Of a stretch of DNA of 64,000 nucleotides, positions 1 to 9,782 are shown piece by piece. The stretch's first letter is position 1. Every line of letters begins with the position of its first letter. The stretch is from Burkholderia pyrrocinia. GTDB lineage: Bacteria; Pseudomonadota; Gammaproteobacteria; Burkholderiales; Burkholderiaceae. Location: NCBI RefSeq assembly GCF_018417535.1, contig NZ_CP070977.1, positions 2,666,001 to 2,730,000 on the forward strand, read 5' to 3'. Under the pieces are notes generated by a model. That model searched no databases, had not been told where the DNA came from, and saw nothing but the letters and a program-made list of their open reading frames with translations. The translations under genes were made by a program, and so were the position numbers.

Positions 1-1018
1 CGATCCGATGGCGCTGCTCGGGTTTGCGTGCTTCAACTCGGTCGTCGGCCTGGGCTTCTGGGTCATCCATTTCGACGAACCTGTTGTCCCCTATCTCGTC
101 GTCGCCAACGCCATCGGCTTCTGCGCGCTGCTGTTGAGTATTGCCGCCAACCGGCTGCTGCCACGCGTATCGGGGCTCGCGCTGAAGGCCGTCGTGATCG
201 CGCCGGTCAGCGTCTTCGCCGGTTTCGAGATCGCGGCGGCAATCGTCGGCGGGAAGGTGCCGCATGTGTTCGGTGCGGCACGGATCGTCACGTGGGACAA
301 CTACGGGCCGTCGTTCCTCGTGTCGGCCACCCTGTTCGTGTGCGTGTCGCTGTTCCTGCAGTCCATGCGCATGCGCGCGACGCTCGAAACCGAGCGCCGC
401 GAGGCCGCCGAAGCGCGCCAGGCCGAGACGGCCGCACGCCTGGCGCTGCTGCAGGCTCAGATCGAGCCGCATTTCCTGTTCAATACGCTCGCGAACGTGC
501 AGAGCCTGATCGAGCGCGATCCGGCGCGCGCAACGACGATGCTCGACAGCCTGAACCGTTACCTGCGTGCGAGCCTCCGACGCACGCGCAATGCGACGTC
601 GACGCTCGGCGAGGAGCTCGAACTCGTCGAGGCATTGCTGAAAATCGCGTCGATCCGGCTCGACGAGCGGCTGTCGTATGCGATCGACGTGCCGGCGGAT
701 CTGCACACGTTGCCGTTCTCGCCGCTGCTGCTGCAGCCGCTCGTCGAGAATGCGTTGCTGCACGGGATCGAGCCGTCGATCGACGGCGGCGTGATCGTCG
801 TTCGCGGAAGGATGCGAGGCGACATGCTCGAATTGAATGTGATCGACACCGGCGTCGGTCTCGGCAACGGCGACACGCGCCTGCATGGCGGCGTCGGGCT
901 CGTCAACGTCGCTGCGCGCATCAGGACGCTGCATGGCGAGCGCGGCCGCGTCACCGTCGACACGAATGCCGGCGCCGCGCATGGCGTCACCGCCACCCTG
1001 CTGATTCCGATCGACTGA
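1..1018 (+). CDS. Sensor histidine kinase, LytS/YehU type (5' end outside the window)
   Basis: This is the C-terminal part of a membrane sensor kinase that would phosphorylate the response regulator encoded next to it. The frame is open to the window edge, so the true start probably lies upstream; the first in-frame ATG is at 8. Counting from that ATG, about 120 residues form four hydrophobic segments, then a short coiled coil leads to the His_kinase motif QIEPHFLFNT, where His155 is the probable phosphoacceptor. The ATPase part carries the N box (LVENALLHG) and a G box (DTGVGLG). This layout is the LytS/YehU/AlgZ family. The next gene starts one base after the stop codon, so the two are co-transcribed. 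The stimulus cannot be read from the sequence. Confidence 0.85.
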   Translation, partial: DPMALLGFACFNSVVGLGFWVIHFDEPVVPYLVVANAIGFCALLLSIAANRLLPRVSGLALKAVVIAPVSVFAGFEIAAAIVGGKVPHVFGAARIVTWDNYGPSFLVSATLFVCVSLFLQSMRMRATLETERREAAEARQAETAARLALLQAQIEPHFLFNTLANVQSLIERDPARATTMLDSLNRYLRASLRRTRNATSTLGEELELVEALLKIASIRLDERLSYAIDVPADLHTLPFSPLLLQPLVENALLHGIEPSIDGGVIVVRGRMRGDMLELNVIDTGVGLGNGDTRLHGGVGLVNVAARIRTLHGERGRVTVDTNAGAAHGVTATLLIPID

Positions 1019-1019
1019 C

Positions 1020-1754
1020 ATGCCGACCGCCCTTATCGCCGACGATGAACCGAACCTGTCCGCATCGCTCGCGCAGCGGCTGCGACAACTCTGGTCAGAA
1101 CTGCAGATCGTCGCGATGCCGCGAAACGGCATCGAAACGCTGGCCGCGTTGAATGCGTCGCCGCGCCCGGACATCGCGTTTCTCGACATCCGGATGCCTG
1201 GCATCGACGGGTTGAAGCTCGCTGCGCTGGTGCCCGACGTGCATGTGGTGTTCGTCACGGCCTACGACGAATATGCGGTCGACGCGTTCGATCGCGCGGC
1301 GGTCGACTACCTGCTGAAACCGGTGACGGACGAACGGCTGTTGCGCTGTATCGCGAAGCTTCAGCGTGGCGGGCCGGCCGTCGCGCACGCCGATGCGCTC
1401 GCGCAGGCGGCGCAATCGCGAGACGCCGCGCCGATCCGCTGGCTGACCGTGGGCGTCAAGGATGCGACGCGACTCGTATCGGTCGACGACGTGCTGTATT
1501 TCCAGGCATCGGACAAGTACACGGAAGTCGTCACGGCCGGCGATCGGCTCGTGATTCGCACGCCGCTGAAGGAGCTGATGCAGCGGCTCGATCCGGAGCG
1601 GTTCGCGCAGGTGCACCGCGGCGTGATCGTCGCGTATGCGGCGATCGATCGCGTCGAGCGGGACCTGCTGGGACGGTTGCGGATTCGCGTGCGCGGGCAG
1701 CGGGAAATGCTGCCGGTCAGTCGCGCGTATGCGGGGTTGTTCAGGCAGATGTGA
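1020..1754 (+). CDS. LytTR-family DNA-binding response regulator
   Basis: A 244-residue response regulator partnered with the kinase directly upstream. Residues 1-115 form a receiver domain with acidic residues DDE at 8-10, the phosphoacceptor Asp56 in FLDIRMPG, and the conserved Lys in LLKPV. Residues 140-244 form a LytTR DNA-binding domain (VDDVLYFQASDKYTEV, then VHRGVIV), the AlgR/LytR type that binds promoter DNA through beta strands. The start codon is one base after the kinase stop, indicating translational coupling. Target genes are not identifiable here. Confidence 0.88.
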   Translation: MPTALIADDEPNLSASLAQRLRQLWSELQIVAMPRNGIETLAALNASPRPDIAFLDIRMPGIDGLKLAALVPDVHVVFVTAYDEYAVDAFDRAAVDYLLKPVTDERLLRCIAKLQRGGPAVAHADALAQAAQSRDAAPIRWLTVGVKDATRLVSVDDVLYFQASDKYTEVVTAGDRLVIRTPLKELMQRLDPERFAQVHRGVIVAYAAIDRVERDLLGRLRIRVRGQREMLPVSRAYAGLFRQM

Positions 1755-1911
1755 TCGATGTTTGCTTGCGGCCCGCGCAACAGGATGACGGTCCGACAGA
1801 GAGTGGATGACACGTTGGCAAACCGCATCGCATTCGACACAATGACGCGAACACGTTGCGCTCGACTGCATCGCATCGATGCCGACACGACACTCCCCCG
1901 ACAAGCTGGTC

Positions 1912-2527
1912 ATGAAAACAATACGTGGAATCGCAACATGCGTGGTTGCAGCGCTCGTGAGCGGCTGCGTCGCTCCCACCTAATCTCATCGGCGAGGGCA
2001 CCGCGGGCATCGCACCGACAAAAGCGGACGCGATCCTGATCGTCGTGGACGGCAAAATGTTCGACGCGCCGGCATTCGGCAGCGAAGGTCGCGCCTATCT
2101 CGCCGGACTGGGCGAAGGCGTCCGGGACGCGCTGGCCGGTGTGCCGACGAAAGTCGTCGAACTGGACGTGATGAAGTTCGTGAATCCGGTACCGTCGGCA
2201 CTGCAGGCGATGCGACCGAGTCACACGATCCGCCTGTTCACGGAGTCCGACATGGTGCGTTACGGCACGCCCATCAGCGCGACGTGGCAGATGGAGGTGT
2301 CGAACGTGACGTCAGCCACCGTCCCGGCGACCAACGACAAGCCGGCCGGTACCCGTTACACGATCAAGCCGATCTACAGGGCGCGCGCCGATGGGGAGAA
2401 GTGTCTCGATTCGGACAGTCTCGCGAAGAAATGCGGCGCGGCGATGGGGGAGATGTTCGGCGATACGTTGCGTGCGGCGCATGTGATGCAGATCGGGGCG
2501 GGGACGCCCGCTCAACCGGCCGACTGA
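1912..2527 (+). pseudogene. Lipoprotein gene with an apparent frameshift after the signal peptide
   Basis: An ATG at 1912 opens a typical lipoprotein signal peptide ending in the lipobox LVSGC (lipidated Cys19), but that frame stops at TAA 1981-1983 after 23 residues. From 1982 the neighbouring frame runs on without a break to 2527 (NLIGEGTAGIAPTKADAILI, then the reading frame whose GTG at 2045 gives a 160-residue partial product). The two halves look like one protein of about 205 residues split by a single-base indel near 1975-1985. The mature part has no recognised domain. It could be a real mutation or a sequence error. An internal start at 2045 would yield an unexported product, which seems unlikely to work. 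Confidence 0.6.
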
Positions 2528-2544
2528 AAACCGGCCTGGAAACG

Positions 2545-2579
2545 ACGAAGGGCTACGCAAGCATCGCGTAGCCCTTCGT
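2545..2579. terminator. Strong hairpin downstream of the lipoprotein gene
   Basis: A 14-bp perfect stem (2545-2558 with 2566-2579) and a 7-nt loop lie just behind the lipoprotein stop. No clear T tract follows on the plus strand. It is flanked by the same bases (aacgacgaaggg) as the hairpin at 10296-10328. Confidence 0.6.
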
Positions 2580-2647
2580 TGGACAGCGTGGCGGGTACCA
2601 GCCTCGAACCCTTCGTCACCGCAGCGCGATTGTCCGGACAGTACGAG

Positions 2648-2905
2648 TTACGAGCGCCCTGACGTCGGCAACGAAGAAATCAGAACGGCGCCGCATGACG
2701 TCTTGTGGCCTTCAAATGCCGCATGCGCACCCTCGATGTCGAACTGCCCATCCCCCTCGACGACAACGCACGGACCATGTAGCGGACACGTGCAGCGGTC
2801 ACCGACACGCGCAGGCGCGCGCCCCATGACATCGCTGTTTGCCGCGCCCGTCTCGACATAGCCACCGTGACTATGGACGTCGCCCACTCGAATGATCCCT
2901 CGCAT
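2648..2905 (-). CDS. PAAR-domain T6SS spike-tip protein
   Basis: An 85-residue PAAR protein, the conical tip that sharpens the VgrG spike of the type VI secretion apparatus. The start is taken at MRGIIRVGD, where the PAAR fold begins; an upstream ATG at 2974 would add an unrelated leader overlapping the tla3-like gene. The fold signature is visible: an N-terminal GD..HSHGG, a central RCTCPLHG with paired Cys/His that bind zinc in this family, and a C-terminal HKTSCGA. It closes the minus-strand cluster vgrG-tle3-tla3-paar, so it probably caps the spike that delivers the Tle3 lipase. Confidence 0.85.
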   Translation of the reverse strand: MRGIIRVGDVHSHGGYVETGAANSDVMGRAPARVGDRCTCPLHGPCVVVEGDGQFDIEGAHAAFEGHKTSCGAVLISSLPTSGRS

Positions 2906-2919
2906 GGTCGGCCATCCGA

Positions 2920-4401
2920 TCAGTAGGAATAGCCCTGCATGCCGTAGTCCGTGTCGTGACGACGGCCCCACCACGGCAGATAGGCGTTGTTCTCGCCCCG
3001 CGCGCGGAACCAGTCCTTGTCCGGATCGATCGGCGTGATTTTCGACGGCGGCACGATCACTACGGCCGTCGGGTGCTGCGCATCCGTCGTCCCCGCCACC
3101 AGCACCTTCTCGCCAAGGTGATTCGCGCGCCCGATCGCCAGCACGACGTCTGTCAACGCCGTACCCGCTCCCATCGGGCCCAGCAACGCCGGTGTATTGA
3201 ACGTCTGCTTGCTGAAGTTGTAGTCCGGCAGCACTTCGGTCAACGTCTGCGACAGTGCACCGATCCGTTCCGACGCCGCTTCGCCGCCGCGCCCAGCGTC
3301 ATGCACCACGAAATTCAACGACGGCACTGTCACGCCCGCGTTGCGGGCAGCACTGTCGATGGCGGCTTTCCATGCCTGCACCGTGCGCGTGGTGCCGGCC
3401 TTCGCCTCGAAGTCCCTGACGTTGCCCGTCGCCGCGCGACCGATCCATGCAAGCGGCTCACGCTCCGTCTTGAAATTCGGCCCGACCAGAAACAGCACCA
3501 CCATGTTCTCGTTGATCTGCGCGTCCTTCGGCGGGAAGCTCGGCGCGTCCCAGTTCATGACCCATGCGCTCTTGTCCGGGTTCGCCTGCAGGTAATCCAG
3601 CGCGCGGTTCAGCGACGTGAAACCGGCGTTCGCTCCGCCTTGGTTGACGTGGACGTCGGGGGGGGTATCACGGCTCCAGAGATCTTTGGCTGAGGAATTT
3701 CCAATCTCATAGTTGTCGACGAATTCGCCTTGGAAGTATGTCTTCGCCTCCACAGGATCAAGTCGCTCCGGGATGGCGAACTCGACACGCATTCCAGCCA
3801 GTTCACGCCAGTCACTCCTACTCTTTGACTTGACCGTATAGAAATATTTGGCGTTCATCACATAGCGATCACCGAACAGGCCAAGCAATTTACTGACGTA
3901 TTTGTGATAAAAGCCTTTGAACGTCTCAGTTCCTTGATTGCCATAGGCCACCCCTGCGACCGATTGAAGTGTCGTAAACGACTTCGGATCCGTACGGACC
4001 ATGTCGTCGTTTTTGTTGGGTTTTACAAGCCCCATGGTCCACAAAACCTGCCATTCCGTTGGGTAGTCGCGCCGCTGCAACGGGTTCAGCCATTCCAGTC
4101 CGACCACCTGCGCTACGAACGGCGCGGCACTTTCGCCCGCATTCAGCACAGCGGCATCTTTCTGCTTCAGGGTAGCCGCTTGCGCGGGCGTCACCGTCAT
4201 GATGGTCGACGCCACAAACGTCAGAATCGCTACCAAGGACGGCACTATCAACAGTCGCTTCATCCAATCTCCCGCGCTCAATTCACCAAGAGGCGTATGC
4301 CCGGCGAAAACACTCAAGCTGCACATGATACCCATCGTGACAATCAACACCACGATGGCAACAACCAATCTACGGGGCAAGGTTGAGATCAGTTGGCTCA
4401 T
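2920..4401 (-). CDS. tla3: Type VI lipase adapter, Tla3 (DUF2875) family
   Basis: A 493-residue protein resembling Tla3, the DUF2875 adapter that in Pseudomonas aeruginosa brings the Tle3 phospholipase to its VgrG. The N-terminus has two hydrophobic segments (about residues 12-33 and 48-68), so the protein is membrane-anchored or exported; the rest is a large soluble alpha/beta region with the family's weakly conserved blocks (for example QVVGLEWLNPLQRRDYPTEW). The start overlaps the tle3 stop by four bases (ATGA type), implying coupled translation. The family call rests on resemblance and on the vgrG-tle3-tla3-paar order. No separate Tli3 immunity gene is obvious beside it. Confidence 0.8.
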   Translation of the reverse strand: MSQLISTLPRRLVVAIVVLIVTMGIMCSLSVFAGHTPLGELSAGDWMKRLLIVPSLVAILTFVASTIMTVTPAQAATLKQKDAAVLNAGESAAPFVAQVVGLEWLNPLQRRDYPTEWQVLWTMGLVKPNKNDDMVRTDPKSFTTLQSVAGVAYGNQGTETFKGFYHKYVSKLLGLFGDRYVMNAKYFYTVKSKSRSDWRELAGMRVEFAIPERLDPVEAKTYFQGEFVDNYEIGNSSAKDLWSRDTPPDVHVNQGGANAGFTSLNRALDYLQANPDKSAWVMNWDAPSFPPKDAQINENMVVLFLVGPNFKTEREPLAWIGRAATGNVRDFEAKAGTTRTVQAWKAAIDSAARNAGVTVPSLNFVVHDAGRGGEAASERIGALSQTLTEVLPDYNFSKQTFNTPALLGPMGAGTALTDVVLAIGRANHLGEKVLVAGTTDAQHPTAVVIVPPSKITPIDPDKDWFRARGENNAYLPWWGRRHDTDYGMQGYSY

Positions 4402-6707
4402 ACCCCCCCCCCGATTTTCAGGTAAAGCTCATTTTCACGCTCATCGACGATCTTCTCCGGACGCTTGGCCTCACTATCTTTATCTGCGACCCATTCGGAC
4501 AGGAACTTTTTCTCCAACTTCCCCAACTCGAAGTACTTAGAATACTTGTGGCTTGGATGATCATCCGCCATCGCACTCCCAAATCGCCAATCCGCTTCGA
4601 TCCGCAATTCGGTCAAATCCTTGGGCGACAAGTAGCACAACCCGATTGCCACGTCGTACGCCAATGCTTTCTGCGCATGGTCCGGGTTCGTCATCGTGGT
4701 CGAATGATTGGTCGGGTTGTTTAGCTTGCCGGCGTCGAGAATCTCCACCACCTGCTCGTTGTGCCACTCCTGGTAGCCTTCCGGCGCGTCGCTCTTGCCA
4801 TCCTCGCCGATCACGTTGCCGTTCTCGTCCACCCACGCCTTGCGACCATCACGACGTGCACGCATTCGCAGGATCGCGTGATCTTCGTAACGCTGCGAAG
4901 CTTCACTATTGACATCACCTTTGGCAACATCGTCGGGCGACTGCGATTGGTAAGTATCGTAGGGATCATCGGATTTCTTGTCCGCCTTCTCGGCGTTCCG
5001 AGCCGCAGCGGGCGTATCGTAACCCTCGTTGAAATCGCTCTCGGCGTTACCATCCTTCACCAGGATCGGATTATGCGGATCATTACTTCGGAACGTCTGC
5101 GGCGCGAACGGCTCGTCGAGTGCTGGCGCGTTTGCGGTCACCGTCCAGTATTTCGGAGGATCCGCATTGACGGGAAACATCTTGAAACTCGATGTCACCA
5201 GCGTCACCAGGTAGAAAACCGGTGCGGAAGCCGTGGTGAAGAGCTTGGCGATCGGATTCTCGTTTCCGCTCCACGCGCGGACCAGACCAAATTTTGCCGG
5301 CGGGGAAGGCGGAAACCAGAAACCGGGTTTCGTGCCCTCCTTGCCGTGACGCCAGTCATTTTCCCAATAGCGATAGTCGCCGACTTCACCCACCTTCCAG
5401 TGCGTCGCAAACACCCGTTGCGTCAGCACGCCTTCCGCACCGATATCTATCAGTTCCTTCGACGGCTCTTTCTTGTCGTCGTCGATATACCCGAGCCCGC
5501 GCCATCCTATTCCCTGAACCGTCACGGCGGAGATTACCTGGTCGTGAGGGCAGCAATACAGCGTCACGCGACCATGGGTGTAGCCGTTCAAGCCGTGTGA
5601 CTTCCGATCGGCATCGGCCGAATACGGTTTGCCTTTCTCCGATGTCCGGCAATTGCCCATCTCTCTATCGAGCTTGTCCGCGGGCATTTCGAACGCAGAG
5701 CGGGCCCGAATGATGTCGAGAAACGCGCGTAGCGTCTTTGTGCGGGCCTCATAAGTCTCGCGGCCACGCCGGTGTTTGGAATCCTTGATATCCCGTTGAG
5801 CCCACGTATCCATTCCCGTGTCGGTATTGGCGAGGCTATAGGGAGGATTCGCCAGCACATAGGCGTCGGCGACGCAGCGCCCCGTGTTGCCCCAGCGGTC
5901 GGTCACCGCCTCCAACTGGTCGCCGAAGAACGCCGCCGTCAAACCGACCATGTTCCCCTGACTGTGGCATACGATCGTGATCGGCACGTTCGCCTGCTTC
6001 TTGCGAATCGATTCCACCAGTTTGGCCAGTCGCAGCGCGGCGAGCACGCCGTAAGTACGGGGCGGGGTCCGGTACAGGGGGCGCGTCGTCGGATTCAGTG
6101 CCTGGACAGAAATCCACCCGAAGATCCGGTCGTCGAGCCCCTCGTGCCACAGATCCGGCAAGCTCGAACAGCCGTTCGCAAACGGGCCGCCGCCCCAGTA
6201 GTTCTTCTCGTTCAGAAAAATCTTGTCCCCGTATTCCTTCAACTCTTCCTTATTGGCCTTGTAGCCCCAACGGAAATGGATCACCGGAGAAAACGAAGGA
6301 TCGGGCTTAATATAATTTCCAGCCCACAGCTTGGGATTCAGGAATCCGTCCGGTGTCAGACTATCCGTATATTGAACGGGACTCATCTGACCGCCGATCA
6401 CGCCACTATGATTCAACTGATCATCGAGCCGCGCGAGCCGCCGGTTCAACCCCTTGCACAGACCCTCTTCCGCACCCTTGTACCATTCCCCCTCCGAGTT
6501 CACGCCGTGCACGAAAATGATCACGCCAGGCAGCGGCGGCTGCTTCACGCAAATCAGTTCGTTTTGCATATCGAAGAGCATCGGCCCCTGGCCTTCGCCG
6601 ATCACGATACTTGGCGGTTCGCTCGCGCTTGCCGCAGGATTGCCACCCGCAGCCTGCGGCGCGCTGGGCGACGAGGGACCCAGCGGATTCAGAAATGAAT
6701 CGGTCAT
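4398..6707 (-). CDS. tle3: T6SS antibacterial phospholipase effector, Tle3 family
   Basis: A 769-residue alpha/beta-hydrolase effector of the Tle3 class, which attacks membrane phospholipids in the periplasm of target bacteria. The fold opens with FVHGVNSEGEW (about residues 65-75, oxyanion side), and the nucleophile sits in CHSQG with Ser249. The C-terminal part corresponds to the DUF3274 region of the family. There is no signal peptide, consistent with export through the T6SS spike. The gene lies 19 bases behind vgrG and overlaps the tla3 start, so the three are one operon. The catalytic Asp and His cannot be assigned with confidence from sequence alone. Confidence 0.85.
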   Translation of the reverse strand: MTDSFLNPLGPSSPSAPQAAGGNPAASASEPPSIVIGEGQGPMLFDMQNELICVKQPPLPGVIIFVHGVNSEGEWYKGAEEGLCKGLNRRLARLDDQLNHSGVIGGQMSPVQYTDSLTPDGFLNPKLWAGNYIKPDPSFSPVIHFRWGYKANKEELKEYGDKIFLNEKNYWGGGPFANGCSSLPDLWHEGLDDRIFGWISVQALNPTTRPLYRTPPRTYGVLAALRLAKLVESIRKKQANVPITIVCHSQGNMVGLTAAFFGDQLEAVTDRWGNTGRCVADAYVLANPPYSLANTDTGMDTWAQRDIKDSKHRRGRETYEARTKTLRAFLDIIRARSAFEMPADKLDREMGNCRTSEKGKPYSADADRKSHGLNGYTHGRVTLYCCPHDQVISAVTVQGIGWRGLGYIDDDKKEPSKELIDIGAEGVLTQRVFATHWKVGEVGDYRYWENDWRHGKEGTKPGFWFPPSPPAKFGLVRAWSGNENPIAKLFTTASAPVFYLVTLVTSSFKMFPVNADPPKYWTVTANAPALDEPFAPQTFRSNDPHNPILVKDGNAESDFNEGYDTPAAARNAEKADKKSDDPYDTYQSQSPDDVAKGDVNSEASQRYEDHAILRMRARRDGRKAWVDENGNVIGEDGKSDAPEGYQEWHNEQVVEILDAGKLNNPTNHSTTMTNPDHAQKALAYDVAIGLCYLSPKDLTELRIEADWRFGSAMADDHPSHKYSKYFELGKLEKKFLSEWVADKDSEAKRPEKIVDERENELYLKIGGGV

Positions 6708-6726
6708 GCGTTACTCCCCGGAATGC

Positions 6727-9477
6727 TCAGATATTTTTCTTGATGAATTGCACGGTCAGTTGCTCGAACTGGTTGCCGTTGATTGGCGGCAGCTTGCCTG
6801 CCTCATCGGTTTTCTGGCCCAGCAAGTCGCCGGACACCTTCCTGACCTCGGCATCGAATCCCGGTGCGGGCTGCCCATCCGTCGCCCGAACCAGCTTCGG
6901 CACACGCCCGAGCGGCGAGTGGCTGAACGTCGGCAATTCGCCGCTCATGCTGGCGGGGCCCTGCCACGAGTGGCCGGCCGACTTCACCGTGAACGTTCCG
7001 GGGCAGCCCAATTCGATATTCGCCCCGTCAAGCTTCAGGTAAGCTCCACCGGACGTCATCAGCACGACCTGGTCCTTGCCTAGCACCGACGCCTTGCCGC
7101 CCGCCGCCGTCACCTGGAAATTCTTCGCGGAATCGATCTGCGTATCGTCGTTCTGACTTTGCATCAGCAACTTGCCTTGATTGGCGATCGTCGTGATGCC
7201 CGCGCTTTGAGCAAACAGCCACAGCCCGTTGCCGGCCTGCATGTTCAGCTTCTGGCCGCTCGTGAATTGCAGATGGTTGGCGGCAACCTGATCGATGTTC
7301 TCGCCCGCGTAGGTCACGTGCGTTTTCGGCGTGATGTTCAACGAACCGGCCTGCGCACCGAATGCCATCAGCGCCTGCGAAGCACCGTTGCCACTGGTTC
7401 CCGGCCCCCAGTCCTTGAACGCGGCGGAGAGCGTCGACTGCCCCGCCGTGTCGGTCGCTTGCCCGCCGTGCTGCCCTGCATAATCGCCAAGCGATTTGAA
7501 CAGATCCGTGCACTGCTGGAGCAACTGGATCAGTTCGTCACGATCGAGCTGGCCGCCGCTCGCCTGGGTACGCGCGTAGGTCGTCAACAGCATCCCCTGC
7601 GCGGCGCGCAATGCCGCAGCGGCATCGGTCCGAAGTTCCGCGCCCTGGCCACGATCGGCGCCTTGCCCGTTATCGCGCGGCTGGGTCAGATACCCGAGAT
7701 TCAACTGGGAATGAGCATGCTCGGACGCCAACTGCGCACTGATTTGCTTCGGCGTATCGTCGAGTCGAAGCTGGTTATACCGTTGCCCGCTGATCTCTTT
7801 CGTCTTGATGCCGGTCAGGTAGCGGTTACCGGGCAGACTGCCGGTATGACTGAATGACGCAGGCATGTTGGCGCCGTTCGGCAAGACCCCGAGGATGATC
7901 AGGCGATCGGGATCGCCGCCCAGGCAGCCCAACAGCACTTCTGTATTGACGCGCGGCAGAATGGTCTGGCCGAAGGTCGGCCCCGCCAGGCTCGATGCGA
8001 CACGGATCGGTGCGCTGTCACCCAGGTTCCCGTTCGTTCCCGCACCTTGCGCATGTTGGTGATCCGCCGAGTCCTGGCCCAGGATCATCACGTACACGCA
8101 GCCGGTCTCGTCGCAAGTGACTTCGTCCGATCCGCTCCCGACCACGCGCCCCGTGATCAACGGCGTGAGCGGCAAATCGATCTTCGTGTCATAGATCGGC
8201 GTCAGCGGCGTGCCTCGCGGCACACACGTGAACTGGTTCTCGTAGCGCGTATCCTGATCGGCCGGATCCTGGTTGCCCGTCACCGGCGGCTGCTCGAGCG
8301 AGTGACTGGTCGAGAACAACATCTGCGCCCGTTCGCTCAGTTCCTTCGGCAAGTTGTTCCACACGTTGTGATGCAGCGACGTGAGCACGAACTGTCGCTG
8401 CTCGGCGGGCCGTGCATTCCAGTCCGAATCACCCGTGATCGTCACCCAGGTGCCGATCTGGAGATCGCGAATGCCACTCTTGCCGTCGTAACGGACCGCG
8501 TGCGCTTCGCGCGCCAGAATCCGGTCTTCGGTGATCCGGTCGAGATCCGCCCACGAGTCCGCCACGTGCGGACTCTCGATCACGATATCGGTCAGCAACT
8601 GGGCCAGGTCGTTGCCGGCTTCTCCCTGGTCGAGGCCTGCCGGTCGGCTCGATTGGTCCACGTTCGCCTTCCGGTAATCCCATGTCGGCCGGCTTGCTTC
8701 GCCCGAGATCAGTTCCTGGCGCATGGTCAGCACCGTGATCGTGTCGCGCTCTTCGGTGCCCGCATCGCGCGGATGCAGCCGCACCGTACCCGACGGCCCC
8801 TCGGACAACTTGTGCGGATCGTCGCAGAACACCATCGTGTGCACGGGCGGCTCGCCGTCATTCGGCTGGCCGCTCGCCCGCCCGGGACGGACGAACATCG
8901 TGATGCCGTCGCGGCGCAAGAGTCGCGACACGAAGCGGGCATCCGACTCGTTGACCTGGCGCATGTACGAACGCTTCGGATACCGGGATAGATTCAGTCC
9001 CGACAGATCAAACTCGAATGCACGGGCGAGCGTCTGGCTACGCTGCCGCCATTCGTTAAGCACGACGTTGAGCACGTCGATCACGTTCACGTTGCGGAAA
9101 ATACGGGAATTGGTGCGCTTGTGGAGCAGATTCACCGCATCGGTCACGGTGAATTGGTAAATCGTGAGTTCACCATCGGATCGTCCGACCTGAACCGCGC
9201 TGATGATTGCGTTGATCGCGTGCTTGCCGCCGCGATCGGTAACCAGCCCGACCGATACGGGTGTACCGATAAACAGCTTGGGCGAGAGGTTTCCGTTTTG
9301 CGAAACGCAAGTCAGGCGGCCATCGATGCCGGTCATCATGCTTTCGCGAATACTCACATGCTGCAAGGCGAGCTGCGCGCCCAGGTCTTTTTGTGAAGCA
9401 CCCCAGTTCAGTGTCACGGGGCGCCGATTCGTATCAATCCCCGATACGAAATTGCGGAACGCTTCTCGGATATTCAC
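6727..9477 (-). CDS. vgrG: T6SS spike protein VgrG with a C-terminal DUF2345 extension
   Basis: A 916-residue VgrG, whose trimer forms the membrane-puncturing spike loaded with effectors. Residues 1-400 match the gp27-like hub (SYMRQVNESDARFVSRLLRR). The gp5 OB-fold region follows (VNTEVLLGCLGGDPDRLIILG), and the C-terminal third is a repetitive beta region of DUF2345 type (TKEISGQRYNQLRLDD). Length is normal for Burkholderia VgrG with DUF2345. It is the first gene of the vgrG-tle3-tla3-paar operon, and its C-terminus is the likely docking site for Tla3/Tle3. Confidence 0.93.
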   Translation of the reverse strand: MNIREAFRNFVSGIDTNRRPVTLNWGASQKDLGAQLALQHVSIRESMMTGIDGRLTCVSQNGNLSPKLFIGTPVSVGLVTDRGGKHAINAIISAVQVGRSDGELTIYQFTVTDAVNLLHKRTNSRIFRNVNVIDVLNVVLNEWRQRSQTLARAFEFDLSGLNLSRYPKRSYMRQVNESDARFVSRLLRRDGITMFVRPGRASGQPNDGEPPVHTMVFCDDPHKLSEGPSGTVRLHPRDAGTEERDTITVLTMRQELISGEASRPTWDYRKANVDQSSRPAGLDQGEAGNDLAQLLTDIVIESPHVADSWADLDRITEDRILAREAHAVRYDGKSGIRDLQIGTWVTITGDSDWNARPAEQRQFVLTSLHHNVWNNLPKELSERAQMLFSTSHSLEQPPVTGNQDPADQDTRYENQFTCVPRGTPLTPIYDTKIDLPLTPLITGRVVGSGSDEVTCDETGCVYVMILGQDSADHQHAQGAGTNGNLGDSAPIRVASSLAGPTFGQTILPRVNTEVLLGCLGGDPDRLIILGVLPNGANMPASFSHTGSLPGNRYLTGIKTKEISGQRYNQLRLDDTPKQISAQLASEHAHSQLNLGYLTQPRDNGQGADRGQGAELRTDAAAALRAAQGMLLTTYARTQASGGQLDRDELIQLLQQCTDLFKSLGDYAGQHGGQATDTAGQSTLSAAFKDWGPGTSGNGASQALMAFGAQAGSLNITPKTHVTYAGENIDQVAANHLQFTSGQKLNMQAGNGLWLFAQSAGITTIANQGKLLMQSQNDDTQIDSAKNFQVTAAGGKASVLGKDQVVLMTSGGAYLKLDGANIELGCPGTFTVKSAGHSWQGPASMSGELPTFSHSPLGRVPKLVRATDGQPAPGFDAEVRKVSGDLLGQKTDEAGKLPPINGNQFEQLTVQFIKKNI

Positions 9478-9782
9478 GACGGTCTCTCAGTTTGATTCGT
9501 TATGGCACCCGGACTTCCGGTGCGCTGTCGCTGTTTCGCGCGATTTTATCAAATTGTCATAAAAACAAGTTTGCCGCTTCCCGAAATTGACAATATTCCA
9601 CAGAGCGCTGGCTCTAATGCACAAGACGGCCGGCGATACACCCGCAAATCGATTCTGGAATCAGACGATGCACATCGGCGGCAACGGCAAGTTACGTTGT
9701 GTCTATTTTCAAACCTTCACCAAGGGTTGCTTCGAGAGATACGCGCTCGGGAAAATGACGTCTCGCACAGCTAAATGCCCGA
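9478..9782. other. Non-coding stretch upstream of vgrG
   Basis: About 305 bases between the vgrG start and the truncated cysteine synthase remnant. The first 120 bases are noticeably AT-richer than the surroundings and should hold the vgrG promoter, but no confident -35/-10 pair was picked. No convincing gene was seen. Confidence 0.5.

Noticed and set aside
2585..2625. tRNA-like 3' fragment (ggttcgag-like T loop on the minus strand)
   Set aside because: The flanking bases do not form a T stem or acceptor stem, and it does not match the tRNA-Thr end.
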